Source of the DNA: Cunninghamia lanceolata
Lineage: Eukaryota; Streptophyta; Pinopsida; Cupressales; Cupressaceae
Length of the DNA stretch: 64,000 bases
Direction of reading: 5' to 3'
Assembly (NCBI GenBank): GCA_027924645.1
Contig: BSBN01000888.1
Location: 17,682,501-17,746,500 of the forward strand
The notes below the pieces were generated by a model. It saw only the letters and a list, made by a program, of their open reading frames with translations, was not told where the DNA came from and searched no databases. Position 1 is the stretch's first letter. Every line of letters starts with the position of its first letter. Both the position numbers and the translations under genes were made by a program. Below, piece by piece: positions 1 through 11,930 of the stretch.

Positions 1-2976
1 ACCTCAAGTCAAAGAGGTCAAAAAAGGGAATCTACAAAATATCTAAAAATTTTGATTAGATGCATCAATATAAATTACAAAATTAGAAAATTGATGAAGT
101 TCCATGCAATTTGAATTTTTTTTTACCAAGATCTGAGCAAATTTGCATGAGATATGGACGTTTGATGTTTTAAATGAGGGTTGACTTTGACAAAAAATAT
201 AGCTAATAAAATAAAGTAATTACCTTAAATCGACTGTGCCACAATGAAATTGGGTGAGTCTACTCCACAACGAATTTGTTTCATGAAAATCTGACCTGTT
301 TTACAAAAGTTATGAAAATTTGAAGAAAACTACCTGTTTAGGCATGTGGAGGCAAAAAAGAAGGTTCTAGCAGTTATTGCTAACCATTAGTGGTTATCCC
401 TCTGCAGTCACATGTCAGCAGTCACATCTTGCAATTAGCTAGTGGTTAAGAAATAAAGTAGAGCCCTTGGTCACTGATATGACCATGGGCCAGAATTAAG
501 AAAAAAAAAAAAAAAAAAAGAAAGGATGGACTTTGATCTAGCCCTTCCCCTCGCAGTTACCAAGGTGACCACACCCCAAAGCATGTAGCGTAAGCAAAAA
601 ACAAAAATCTATTAGCAAACACAAAACCCTTAAAAGACCCTGACCTTGCTATAGACCTTTTACGGTGAGTGACTGGTAGTTTACAAAGAGAAATTAGGAT
701 TTTAACCCTAGCAATGACAAATACCAAATGTGGACTACAAGGCGAATCTTGTGGGAAGGGATTCAAATGCTAACATGGGCGTACTTCAAACAAATCCAAG
801 GGTACTGACTGGGCGGACCCTTGGTGGCGACTAGTAGCTCCTGGGTGGCAACTACATGTGGCAAAGGATTTTGAGCGGGCAGCATCTAGGCCACGGTGGA
901 GATGGGGGATCTTTACAGGTGTCAACCAAGGGACATGTGGTGGCTGTCGATGGGATCTCAAGTGGTGGAGGTGGCTCTATAGTGTGCATAGGATAATGGG
1001 AGGTGATGTAATGGTAGTAGAACATCAATGGGAGCTAAGTAGCAGCGGAGGTGGCATTTTGGTGGTGACCACAGGGAATAAAAGGAGTAGCATCTAGCCT
1101 GATAGCCACCAGGGGTGTCGACAGAGAATATTAGGCATAGATTAGGAGGCAAGTAGGTTAGATGGTGCCTAGGGTTTAAGAAGACATGTGGTAGGAGGAA
1201 GCTAGTGGTGGAAGACTGTTTCGATGGGCTTTCAAATAGAGTAGCGATCGAATGTGAAGAGGAGGTGTCGCTGGGGATAAAAGATGAGTAGCGGAGGAGT
1301 CTCAAGCGGAGATCAACTCGAAGGTCATAACCTTGATACAAGCAGAGATTAGGGTTTATGGGGTCGACATATACATAAAAAAAAGAAAGCAAAATCTTTG
1401 ACAAATCAAAATTTCAACTGGTACCACAGAAAATTCAACCTATAACAAAAATATGCCTTTAATCTTGCATAAGACTTGCAATAAAATATATGCCCAACCT
1501 CGTAATATTCAAATGAACACAAGTAGAAATGATAAGAATAGCCACTATTATAGAATGCATGGCAAATCCATACGGTACGGATCCGTATTGTACGGACTGT
1601 CGAGTAAAAAAAATTCAAAAAAATTCAAAAAATTTGCAGTGACCAAAATATATCAAATTTTATGTCATTTTTCATGGAAAGGGCTTTCCAGACTCAACAG
1701 TGAGGTCTGTTTGAGCTCTAGATATCACCTATGAATTTTTCCTTTCAAAAGTTCACAAAAACTGATCAATTTTATGTCATGTTCACCAAATGAAGACATG
1801 GAAAAGGTAGCTAATCTGCACAAAACAAGTATAAGCTACCCCTAGCTCCCAATGGAGAGCAATCTATCCTAGATAATAGTCAAATAAACATGAAAAAAAG
1901 CAAAGTCTAATCTAGTGTTTGTCTTATCTCCATTGTCCTCCTAAATCTTCCATTATTGTTCTTAGATTTGTAGATTTTTGCATAAACTTGAGAAGCTCAT
2001 GAGAATGGCAAGATGTTGGAGAGTTATAGCAGATTCAGAGCTAAGAAAAATGTCTTCTAAGAGGTGAAAATGTAGCTCAATGGGTGGTTTTATAGAAGAG
2101 GTGATTTGAATGAAGGGCCCAGATCACATGTTGACTTTAGGGCCAAATGGAGGGCTAGGATGAGTTAGGCTTTTCTCACCACTAGAGGACAAAAGTGAAT
2201 TTAAAATTCACAAATATGATGAGGTGGAGGATGTTTAAATTAAATAAAATTGATTACTTTATTTAGTTCATTTGAGGAAGGGGACATGTGAAAGGGGATT
2301 TTGATGCAATTTATTTATTTATTTGAATAAATCAAGTGAAGGGGACATTAGGGTATGAACGAATAATTAAATAGTCAATTGAAACTAATTATTTAATTAT
2401 AGAAGAAATATGGTCAAGTAGACAAAATGGATGAAATGAATTGTTATGTTGCCTTTGCAACATGAGGACATTTTTCAGTGTCTACAATATATATTACACA
2501 ATATATAGAACCTTTTGATTTTTAGATTATAAAATTACACAAATCTAAATGCAATGAACATTAAATTCCTATAGCATATATAAAAAATTATCTATAGACC
2601 GATATTGAATAGATGCAGTAACATCAACGTTATTATTGTTATGGTAAATATTGTATGCATCAAGTATTTCAAATACATTTGAGAATAGCTTACAAACATT
2701 TGCAATGAAGATAAACGAAGATATCAGAGACTCGATCCCAAATAGGGTCACAGTCCCTAAGGGATTGCGACACCATCTAGAAATGTTGCCTCCCTTAAAT
2801 ATGTAACGACCTTTGTGCCGGATCCTAATAATTCTTTCATTTAACAATATAGTCAATACTTAATGCAATGCAGTCGATTCTGAATGCTTATAAATGATTC
2901 AAAGAAAAATTTATAGTTGATTTAACATAGAATGCAACTGATTAAATATAATATACCGTGGATTGATTATACTATA
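1..2976. other. AT-rich stretch without recognisable genes
   Basis: I see no convincing coding region. A poly-A run lies near 501-519. About 770-1340 is richer in G and T than its surroundings, with short open frames on both strands, but none shows a known motif. The rest is AT-rich intergenic-type sequence, probably old repeat remnants. Confidence 0.5.

Positions 2977-3009
<33 letters not shown>
2977..3009. repeat. TG/TA compound microsatellite
   Basis: A run of TG dinucleotides passes directly into a run of TA dinucleotides. Such tracts vary in length by slippage. No gene is nearby. Confidence 0.95.
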
Positions 3010-4514
3010 TGAAACAATATACTTCTTTTAAAACTACAACCCAACTACTTATATTTTTTAACAAATTCAAACAGAAGATCATGCTTTTTTGCAAATAGGA
3101 AAAAGATTCCAACAAATGCTTGATTCAAACACATAGATAGCCAAAGATGAAAAGAGATTTATTAAGAACCTAGAATTCATTCCTTATTCCAATTCAATTC
3201 TTGATTCCTACAGAAACTCCCTTGATCTGAATTATTTTTCATTTGTGCTTAGAATGCTTTCACAGTTTCCTTCTGTTTGGAATGCCATTACAGAGATGAT
3301 GATCCCTTCTTTTTGAGAATGAAAGAGGTTAAATAGAAGTTTCAAGAAAATAAAATTGTAACTTCTTTTAATGTTTCCTCTTTCCCAAATGTTTCATTTT
3401 CTAGATGTTTTATTTTCCTCAAATAAGTTTTTGTTTTGAAAACATGTTTTATTCCTTTTTTAGTTTACATATTTATCATAATGTATCTATAAAACTAATA
3501 CTTCAATAGAATATGATTATTTTCTAAATAAAACAATTTAAATAACTTAATCAACTGTTCTATTTTTTAAACACTCAAGATATTTAAATAACAATGAATT
3601 AAATAATATAATTAAATCACAATTAACTAACTATGCGATATATAATAAAATAAAAATGAAATTTAAATTAAACTATTAAATCATTCAATATGCAACATAT
3701 GTAGCTACATGACACTACGTGAAGTGTGTGAATGATATCCCTCCATCTTAACCCTGCCAGAATGCTAATCTCGTTTACCTCAACCATACTCTTGTCTTTG
3801 ATAAACTGCAACACATAGTAAACTCCATTTTTCGTTAATAGATTTGTAACCAAATAATTGAAGCATAGCTGAAGCATTACTAACATGAATATTGCATTTA
3901 TTTCATTATATCTTTTCATATTAAAATATTGATAACAAATTATTCATCTATCTGCATATAATTATTCATGAAATATTTCCATTTAAAGTAAACCGAGATG
4001 GTATCAAAATTTGAGATGTGACATCCTTTCCCCTTAAAAGAATCATTGTCCCGATGATCAACTTAACTGAATATAAAATTTCATACCTCTTTAATTTTGT
4101 TTTACATCAAAGTCAAAATCATCCTACCTGATAATGTGTCATTGCTCCAAGCACCTATTTGTTCATAACTATAATAATTCCTTTGTCTAATATTCATCAA
4201 ATCATGCAACCTAAATCATTTCCTTCATAGAATCTTATTCATATCCCAACCATTTTTATAAAATAAAATAGTTATTTTTATTTTGTCAACATGCCTACTC
4301 GCATTAGGTAGTAGAACAATTTCCATTATGATGAAAAAAAAGCATCCCATACTACTTATTATCATCATTGGCAAATCAAAAGTCTCAATAATGGAAATAT
4401 CACAATTTACAACAAGGCCTTTAACTTGAAACATAAAAGATAAGATAACAAGTTTTCAACATGTAAAAGGATCATTACATGATTAGAAAGATCAAGGATA
4501 AGAAGTTCATCATG
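3010..4514. other. AT-rich stretch without recognisable genes
   Basis: No protein motif, RNA gene or element terminus was recognised. Open frames here are short and have the low-complexity composition expected of AT-rich noncoding DNA. Confidence 0.5.
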
Positions 4515-4755
4515 ATTTCAATAATGCTTTCAATGGTGCAGTATCCATCTTTTTCAATGGTGCAATATTCATCTTTTTCGATAATGCAATATCCATCTTT
4601 TTTAATGGTGCAATATCCATCTTTTCAATGGTACAATATCCATCTTTTTCAATAATGCAATATCCATCTTTCAATGGTGCAATATCCATCTTTTTCAATG
4701 GTGCAGTATTCATCTTTTTCAATAATGCAATGTCCATCTTTTTCAATGGTCCAAT
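4515..4755. repeat. 24-bp minisatellite, about ten copies
   Basis: The unit is roughly TTCAATGGTGCAATATCCAT plus CTTT, with variants that have AATAATG in place of AATGGTG or lack one to three T. Since 24 is divisible by three, the minus strand reads as an eight-residue repeat close to KKMDIAPL for about 78 codons. The frame has no start context or flanking domain, so I treat it as a by-product of the repeat. Confidence 0.9.
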
Positions 4756-6028
4756 AAAGCATGTTAGTCAATATAAACCACACATGGCACAACTACCAAT
4801 ACAAGCATATACCTGATACATAGTACAACTACCACCAAATTCCATATAGGTAACATATGGTACTCATGTCAGAGTATAATCAAAATATCATCACAATCAA
4901 TGAAGTTATATGGAAAAATAATCTCACCACCAAAGCACACCAAATGAGGCAAATATTAGTCCATCATAGACACATATAAGCATGAATCATTCATCATAAT
5001 GCACATGCAATGGAAATCATAACATAATTATGAGAAATCAGTTCTTCTAACCAACACTAGGTCGAGATTCCCTATATCAAAACAAATCTCCAAAGATACA
5101 CCAACTAGATCGAAACAAACCATCGTACATACAACTCCTTTGAGACTACACCACTCCATTGTCCCACTTCCACTACAATGAGAAGAAGCTTTAGCCCAAA
5201 AAGTGCAACAACAAGTTAAGTCCATAAAACTTAGGATCACAACTATGCTGGGATAACCTCTCAAGCTCTCAACTAAGTTTAAGGAGACTCACAAAGCTAC
5301 CATATCTACTCTTAAGGAAAATTGCTACAAAAGATTATTCTCTCAACAGTCCTTCCTCAAGAACTACCCACAACAAAATAATTCAAGGATTAGGTATGCT
5401 ATCTCAAAAGGTTATAGGCACTACTACCACATGTCTCAATTCTAGATATGGTTTCCCTACATGAGATACTATGTCACACTCCACTCCTGAAAGAGAGGGT
5501 TTCCTTAACGTTCTAGAACTGCACTACCACAACTAGGACCAAGCAAATAGATTCTTATAGGAAAGAATCTAACCACACCTTCTAACGGGGCAAACACTTC
5601 TATAAAGCAAGGCTTAGCAACTTGTTACTTACTAGGAGCACATCTAAGATGACATCAATGTACTAAGAAGGAGCAAGACTACTCCACCATACTGCCATTT
5701 CCTCATAACTAAGCTAGACCAAAATGTCATACAACACAACTTGATCACAAATTTATGATCAACTAAGAAAACAAAAATAGAACCCTAATCTGACCTATGA
5801 AGAAGGGACTTTTGGTGCCTCAAAAAAAAATGCAAATTAAGATGTATTTAATTCAATTTTCTATAAAATGAAAAGTATGACATATATATATAAACAAAAA
5901 AAATAATTCACTGGTTAAAACTAGCTCACTGTGGAAACTAAATTAAAACAGGGAGCTCACTTTTATTTATATTTTTTTATTATTTAACCAAATACATATG
6001 TATAACTATTTATATATAGATACTTATA
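4756..6028. other. No gene recognised
   Basis: AT-rich sequence with only short unsupported open frames on both strands. There is a short TA run near 5881. Confidence 0.45.
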
Positions 6029-6053
6029 TGTGTGTGTGTGTGTGTGTGTGTGT
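6029..6053. repeat. TG microsatellite
   Basis: About twelve uninterrupted TG dinucleotides follow an AT-rich stretch. Confidence 0.95.
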
Positions 6054-7329
6054 CCAACATAGATACAAGGGCAATCTATATACCAAGTAGGATTATTTTA
6101 AAAAAAAACATAGACTAACTTTAGAAATTAGAGCATTATACTAACTAAAATTTTCTCTTTCTTGTGAAGTAAGAATAAACTATATCTCTTTTTATAGCTA
6201 ATAATGAAGATGATCTATTTACACTACTCACTTATCTTACATTTTTCTTTCTTTTCATAACAGTTAGCATAAAAATAGGGTTAAAAACTAGAGAGAGAAA
6301 GAGAGGGAGAGAGATGCATATAATTCATTCATTGCCAAGAATTAGAGATTTTATTAATGCCATAACCACACAAAAACATACAATGTTTACAATAGGGTAG
6401 AAGACTACAACCCAAAAGAGATTAACCTCTCCACAAGAGTACTATTACAAACCCATAGTGAGGGTAGGTAATTTCAATGCCACTAGTTTTACAAACTACA
6501 AAAAATTCCACTAAAACAAAGATTACTCTCCAAGTTCAACTTCTCCATAGCCTCCATAGGAACCTATAAAACATTTAAAAAAATGGTGTCCATACCCATG
6601 GGATGTTTTTCTCCCAACCTAGGCCTAAAATAGGCCACCCCCAAGCTAGGAGGCCTTCCAACAACCAAGTCTCAAACCACATATATTTCAACACACACAC
6701 CATGCGCATTTACACCCATCCCAAGGCTTAGCACAAAAGTAGCCCATCTTAGAAATGGATTTGAAGGGTGAGAGAGTGGACTCACTCTACTCAAGGAGAC
6801 CCACACTCTTAATACACAAAAATACTCATTATTCACTTGGCCTCTTGCCATACTTATCATTTCACAAAACCAAGGCACTCATGCCACACCCCAAACGCCT
6901 CAAAACTTCAAATAAAGGACCTTGGCCATAAATCCATACCAAAAATGAAGAGGGCAAACCGAGGAGGTTCACATCCTATCTCACCCAATACAAAGGTGAG
7001 CTCTCTCACAAGGAGAGCTCACCAAAACAACCCATAAGACCCACAACACATAAAAAAACTAAAACAACATAAGCATAAAACATGCATAAACACATTGTAT
7101 AAGCAAAAACAAATAAGTAAATGACTTAAAGCCTTGAGAAATACCTCTCAAGCTTCAAGGATGTAGTGTGTTTAGTGAAGAGCTTCCAGAAGTTCTCCCA
7201 AAATCTCCAAGTCCTTCACTCTCCCAACACAAGTCTAAAATTTCCCAAAAGAAATGAATAGAAGAACCCTCCTCTCATCAAAATGACAAAGATATAAAGA
7301 CAAGGCTCTCAAACCCTAATGGATGAGAA
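6054..7329. other. No gene recognised
   Basis: Contains a GA-rich tract near 6290-6315 and a stretch rich in CCACC and CTCC. Composition suggests an old transposon remnant, but I found no terminus, primer site or protein motif that would name it. Confidence 0.4.
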
Positions 7330-7528
7330 GGTGACACTTGTCACCCTCTCTTCCATCCACATAACCCTCTTCAAAACCCCACAAGAATGTGGAGGTGACA
7401 CTTGTCACCTCCCCATTCCACAAAGCTACACATTCTCCCACAAGTGCTCTCACACATGTGTGAGAGCATGGGGAGATGTGAGAACATGAAGGAAGCTTCT
7501 TATGAATGAGGAGGTGACACTTGTCACC
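7330..7528. repeat. Cluster of short palindromes
   Basis: The near-palindrome GGTGACA-CT-TGTCACC occurs three times (7330-7345, 7394-7409, 7513-7528). Between the second and third copies is a perfect 22-bp palindrome at 7446-7467 with arms GCTCTCACACA and TGTGTGAGAGC. Direct repeats of AGCTACAC and GAGAAGCTTCT-like words lie around them. The spacing is uneven, so this is not a simple satellite. Confidence 0.8.
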
Positions 7529-8539
7529 TTCTCATTCATCTAAGCTACACTCTTGTGTGAGAGCATAGGGAAGAAGTTCACACATGTGAGAAGCTTCTAA
7601 AGCATGAGAACCAAGGGTAACCTTACCCAAGTGGGTGAGGTTAAGCTTACATGAGATGGTGACCTTCCAACCACCTCTCACACTTCCCAAACTCGTCACT
7701 TGACTTGATGGTCAAGTTTGGGTGACCATACAAGGTCCATATCAAGTTTAAACAAGCTAGGAATGGTCCTAGACCTTAGGGGTATGACCCAGGGTTAATA
7801 TTTGACCATTGGCAACACATAGAAACACATAAAATCACTTAAAGAGGGCTTCATACATTAAGCACTAAAAATTGTGCAAACTCAACATTACACTTTTTAC
7901 AGCACATCAAAAGATAAATAGAAAAAGGGTAAACCATACAAAATGTCATAAATCAATTACAACAAAATCAACATTCTCAAACACATATGACCTTAGTCCT
8001 ACTTAGGACTAGGTCAGCTGAATAGGGATATAACATATGGTTGTTGTTCGACCTCTTATTTTCCATGTGTATGGAAAGTAACTTGCACACTTCCACAAAC
8101 CCATTAATAGCACAAGCTAATATAACCAAAGCAAATGAACAACATATGTCACACACACATGATCGCAATATCACATACAACATCAACATAATCACATGAT
8201 AATATAATGTATCTCAAATCATCCATCACGCACAAGTATAATCAGGATCTCATAAGGTAAGATATATCATCAGTCTTAACATCCATGTGCATACCAATAG
8301 CATCAAATAATTGTTATCCTATTTTCCTCTGCCCAGAGTTAAATAGTTAACCTAGTAATTTTCTTGAAAATCCTTTAGAAATACATGTACAAGGTGTAAA
8401 TTCTTCAATTACTCATGCTCTTCTTTGCCAAAAATCCCAAGATCACGCCCAAGGATTCCTTGCAAAAAACCTAGAAAAACCCAGAAAACTTTTGGGCTCA
8501 AGTTTTTTCTATCGCTAGGATTTCTCACATTCTATAGCT
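7529..8539. other. No gene recognised
   Basis: AT-rich and CA-rich sequence between the palindrome cluster and the TACAAG-rich domain. Short open frames on either strand carry no motif I recognise. Confidence 0.4.
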
Positions 8540-10030
8540 TGTTTTTATATGCATCCTCGAATGTACATTCAAATATACATTCACCTTTGTACATGCAAAG
8601 GCATATACAAAGGGTATATACAAGTTTTGCTTGTATATTGCCAATGTATGTCAAAGATGCAAGGTGGAAAACATACAAGGCAAAATGTACATTGGCAAGC
8701 CAAAAATCTCAATCGGCCTTCAAAAAGTGGAAAAAGTGATTGTATTCATCCCAAATGCATATCGGGTTTGTATATGCATTTGGGGAATCTTTCACAGATT
8801 CCCCAAAATATTATGCACTTGTATAGTGGGATAGCTTGTATATTGGGTTCGTATATTTGCACATACAATGGATATATACAATGAAAAGATACAAGGCCAA
8901 CATACATGCATTTGCTATAGTGGAATGTATATCACCTCATATACATTCACAATATACAAAAGGTAGGAGATGCATTCAGTGGGGCCCAGAAGGGTATACA
9001 AAGGACTTTCACCTAAGGTACGAAGTCGACATACAAGTGAGAATGTACTGTGGAATGTATATTGGGTTGTATGTTTTAACATACAAGGCTAATATACAAG
9101 TCCAACATGTAAAGGCCGAATGTGCAAGCGGTGGGGTCCATGATATACAAAGGCATTTGTATATCCACAACATACAAGGAGAAGATGCAAAGGGTGGGGT
9201 CCACCAAATGTACATTTTTTTTTTGTGCTTGTATGATTGGGCATACAAGCAAAGCATGGATTCCTAGTATGCAAGCCAAACCCGAAGGTATTTTTTAGAA
9301 AGCTTTATGAAAGATTTGAAGTTCGGGTTGCATATTTTTGCATTGTATATTTGCGATATACAAGTCAAAGGTGCAAAGGAAGTATACAAGGTAGACCTGA
9401 CTTGGAGATCAAATTCTGACATATTCAGGCATTAGGTCCACAGCTTGTATGTATAAGTGCTTTGTATATTTGCACATACAAAGAATATACAAAGAGGGTG
9501 ATACAAGCTGGACCCAACAGGGCAGTCAAATATAGATAATGGTCATTTTGGGGTCCGTGGCTTGTATGTTTACAAATACAAAGGATATTCAACTGGTGGG
9601 ACCCACACATACAAGGGTGATTGTATGCATATACAAGTCGCGAATACAAAGGGGTAAAGTGCATAATTGTATGTGCTAGTTTTTGTATGTATGTTTTGCT
9701 TGTATCTTTGCATGTACAAGCCAACATGCAAAGGTTGATATGCAAAGGAGTTTTTAGCCGAACAAGATGCAGTTCTTTAGCGATGGGTCCCAATTTCAAT
9801 ATAGCGGCGAATGAGGAAGTGCCACGTGGTAGTGGCAAATGCATATACAAGGGCTCTTGCACATACAAAGATGATTTAAGAGGCAATTTCAAATGCATAT
9901 TCTGAAAGTAATTACAAAGACCTTTTAGGTGCCAAAAAACAAAGATACATTTTAAATGCTTTGTACATGCAAAGGCAGACTCAGAGGAATTTTCAAAGGC
10001 CCATATATACACAGATGCAAAGTGATATAT
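8540..10030. repeat. Domain packed with TACAAG/CTTGTA inverted motifs
   Basis: The words CATACAAG, ATACAAAGG, GTATATACAA and their reverse complements recur throughout, in both orientations and at irregular spacing. Many neighbouring pairs form short hairpins. Examples are TTGTATGTT-TT-AACATACAA at 9067-9086, a CTTTGTAT/ATACAAAG pair near 9460-9485, and TTGTATGCATATACAA near 9619-9635. The density of these words leaves short open frames on both strands with similar low-complexity content (Tyr, Ile, His, Cys), so I do not call them genes. No terminal repeats or target duplication were found. It could be a degenerate satellite, an AT-rich regulatory part of an unknown element, or a cluster of small hairpin elements. 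Confidence 0.7.
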
Positions 10031-10334
10031 ACAGGTGGTTGACCAAAACTTTGACTGCCTATATCTCCTCCATTTTGGTGAATTTCGACATGCTACAAGA
10101 GGCAAAGATGCATATTTTGGTCCCCTCTTTCATTTGGTGAGGTTTTTAGCAAGATTTTCTCACCTTCAAGTTTTGAGTTTGGCTTTGCATGTTTTGTCCG
10201 ATTGGACGTTTCAGCGGCCGTCTTAAATTTTTGGGGGGTTTTTCTCCTCACAGTGGCTCTGATTGGTGGATTCTATAGATGCATTCATGGCATATGGGCT
10301 CTTTGTCTTGCAGGACCATTTTCTGTGCATTCGA

Positions 10335-11930
10335 CAATGACCTTGGGGGTTTTTCTCCACACCCTATCCTATCTCACGTCCTGGCAACCATTATCTATTG
10401 TCTTTCACCCTGTCAAGGTATGGTCCCTATCCCTTCACCATACCGCTCCCCATATGCCCCTGGTTCTAGCATTTGTCGCCTGGGTTTTGTGAATCAGTGC
10501 CTCCATGCTTCTCTGGCAGGGGTCTGACCTATAAATGCAATGTAACTCTCTTGTTATGGAGGATGGTTTTTATTGGGGTCGTTATGCTGCCAATTTTTTT
10601 GTACACAGATCCTCTATGTTTCTAAACATTTTGTATTGTAAAGGTTTTTGGGGCCTTCATGATTAATATATACTGACTTCTCACCTCTCTAATGTCTAGA
10701 TTTTTGTGTTTTAATTGTAGTTATAGCCTATTATGTGGGTAAAATAGCTCCTCTACATGTCTAACTTTCATACCGAAGCCTCAACTAGTCTTAAGTCTAT
10801 GTGAATCTTCCTTAGCACTAAAATAATCATTATTGTGTCCACACAATGACCACCATCTCTCACTAAATCTGGTGTATCACCCCTTTTCCTTTCAGTCTCC
10901 TTCTAACTCTTTTCCCTTGCAAAATATTAGCACTAGGTTTAGTTGCATTGCTCTAAGTAATAGGTTTAGAGAGAGGAACCAGCCTTCTCTGGAGGTCTGA
11001 TCTCAAATCACAAGGTCCCACACTTCGAGATCATTCCCATGTTACTTCGGATTGCTAGGGTTTCACAACTGCAGCAAAGGGTGCAAATCTGGGTGATAAC
11101 AATAACATCATAACATCTACCATCATATCATCAAATTTAAATCTAACAAGCCATCTAACCATCCATAAAGTAAAAAACATCTATTTAATCAAGTATAAGA
11201 TAAGGTAATAAGGTCAATGTGTGGGATCAACAGTCCCCAATATCCACAAGACCATCATAAATCCATCGAAAGAGTACTATAAGAAAAATAGTATAGGTGA
11301 GGTAAAAGTAGGCCTCATAGGATATTAGATAAGGTTTTAGAATTTGGCTTAACACCTCCTAATTAAATTTTCTTGAAAGTTTTATTCAAGCCTTATCAAG
11401 AATCCACTTTGTGCATATATTGCAATCATTGCATTCCATGAGACAACATTCCTTTAAGGCATCATGTCAAATAATTCATGTGCATTGTCTATGCTTCCAC
11501 ACAAGTTGCATACATGTCTACAAGGGCAATTGCAAATACAAGGTATATCCTTTATTCCTTGATGGTTGTCCATACCCTATTTTAATGATCCTAATTTGGC
11601 ATAGGTAGGGAGGATGCTTGAAAATTTTATGGAATTTGGTTTTACACGTTCCAACTACATTTTCTTGAAAGTTTATAAAGCCTTTTGAAAAAATTCATTT
11701 TTTGCATATCTTGCAATCATTGCACTCCATGAGATGATATCTCTTTGAGGTGTCATGCCAAATTGTTCACATGCCTTGTCTATGCTTCCAAATGTTATGT
11801 ACATGTCTACAAGGGTAGATACAAGTACATCTGATAAAATTACTATATCCTTTATGCTTTCATATTTGTACATACGTTGTTCTGAACGTCCATTTTGGGC
11901 ATAGCCAAGGAGGATGCTAGACGCATTGGA
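10335..11930. repeat. Tandem duplication of ~1.6 kb, unit 1
   Basis: This segment is repeated immediately downstream at an offset of 1596 bp, with only scattered mismatches and small indels. It starts at CAATGACCTTGGGGG. Its last few hundred bases are part of the minus-strand PPR pseudogene. Both copies have GCATT just before the repeated start, suggesting short homology at the breakpoint. The high similarity, compared with the diverged LTR pairs elsewhere in the window, argues for a recent event. Confidence 0.92.
11340..11925 (-). pseudogene. PPR protein pseudogene fragment (copy in duplication unit 1)
   Basis: The minus strand encodes recognisable pentatricopeptide repeats of the PLS type. 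The frame 11673-11933 reads SSILLGYAQNG, then SDVLVSTLVDMY, then SIDKACEQFGMTPQRDI and SWSAMIARYAKN, the usual order of PPR helices. Plant PPR proteins of this type bind organellar RNA in mitochondria or chloroplasts. The two ~290-bp blocks (about 11340-11620 and 11625-11920) resemble each other, as expected for successive P-L-S triplets of about 100 residues. Stops and frameshifts break every block, no start is visible, and no DYW domain was found. This is a decayed fragment. The same sequence recurs at 12930-13510 through the tandem duplication. Confidence 0.85.

Noticed and set aside
958..1404. 148-codon open frame on the minus strand in the GC-richer stretch
   Set aside because: No recognisable domain, composition rich in Ser, Leu and Tyr, overlapping frames on the other strand, and no supporting start context.
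8425..9279. Overlapping open frames on both strands in the TACAAG-rich domain
   Set aside because: They arise because the repeated words lack stops in several frames. The translations on both strands are similar low-complexity strings and show no domain.
10110..10690. Possible 3' end of a LINE
   Set aside because: The TTTGTATTGTAAAGG and GGGGCCTTCATG wording recalls LINE tails, but there is no reverse transcriptase frame and no poly-A tail with target duplication.
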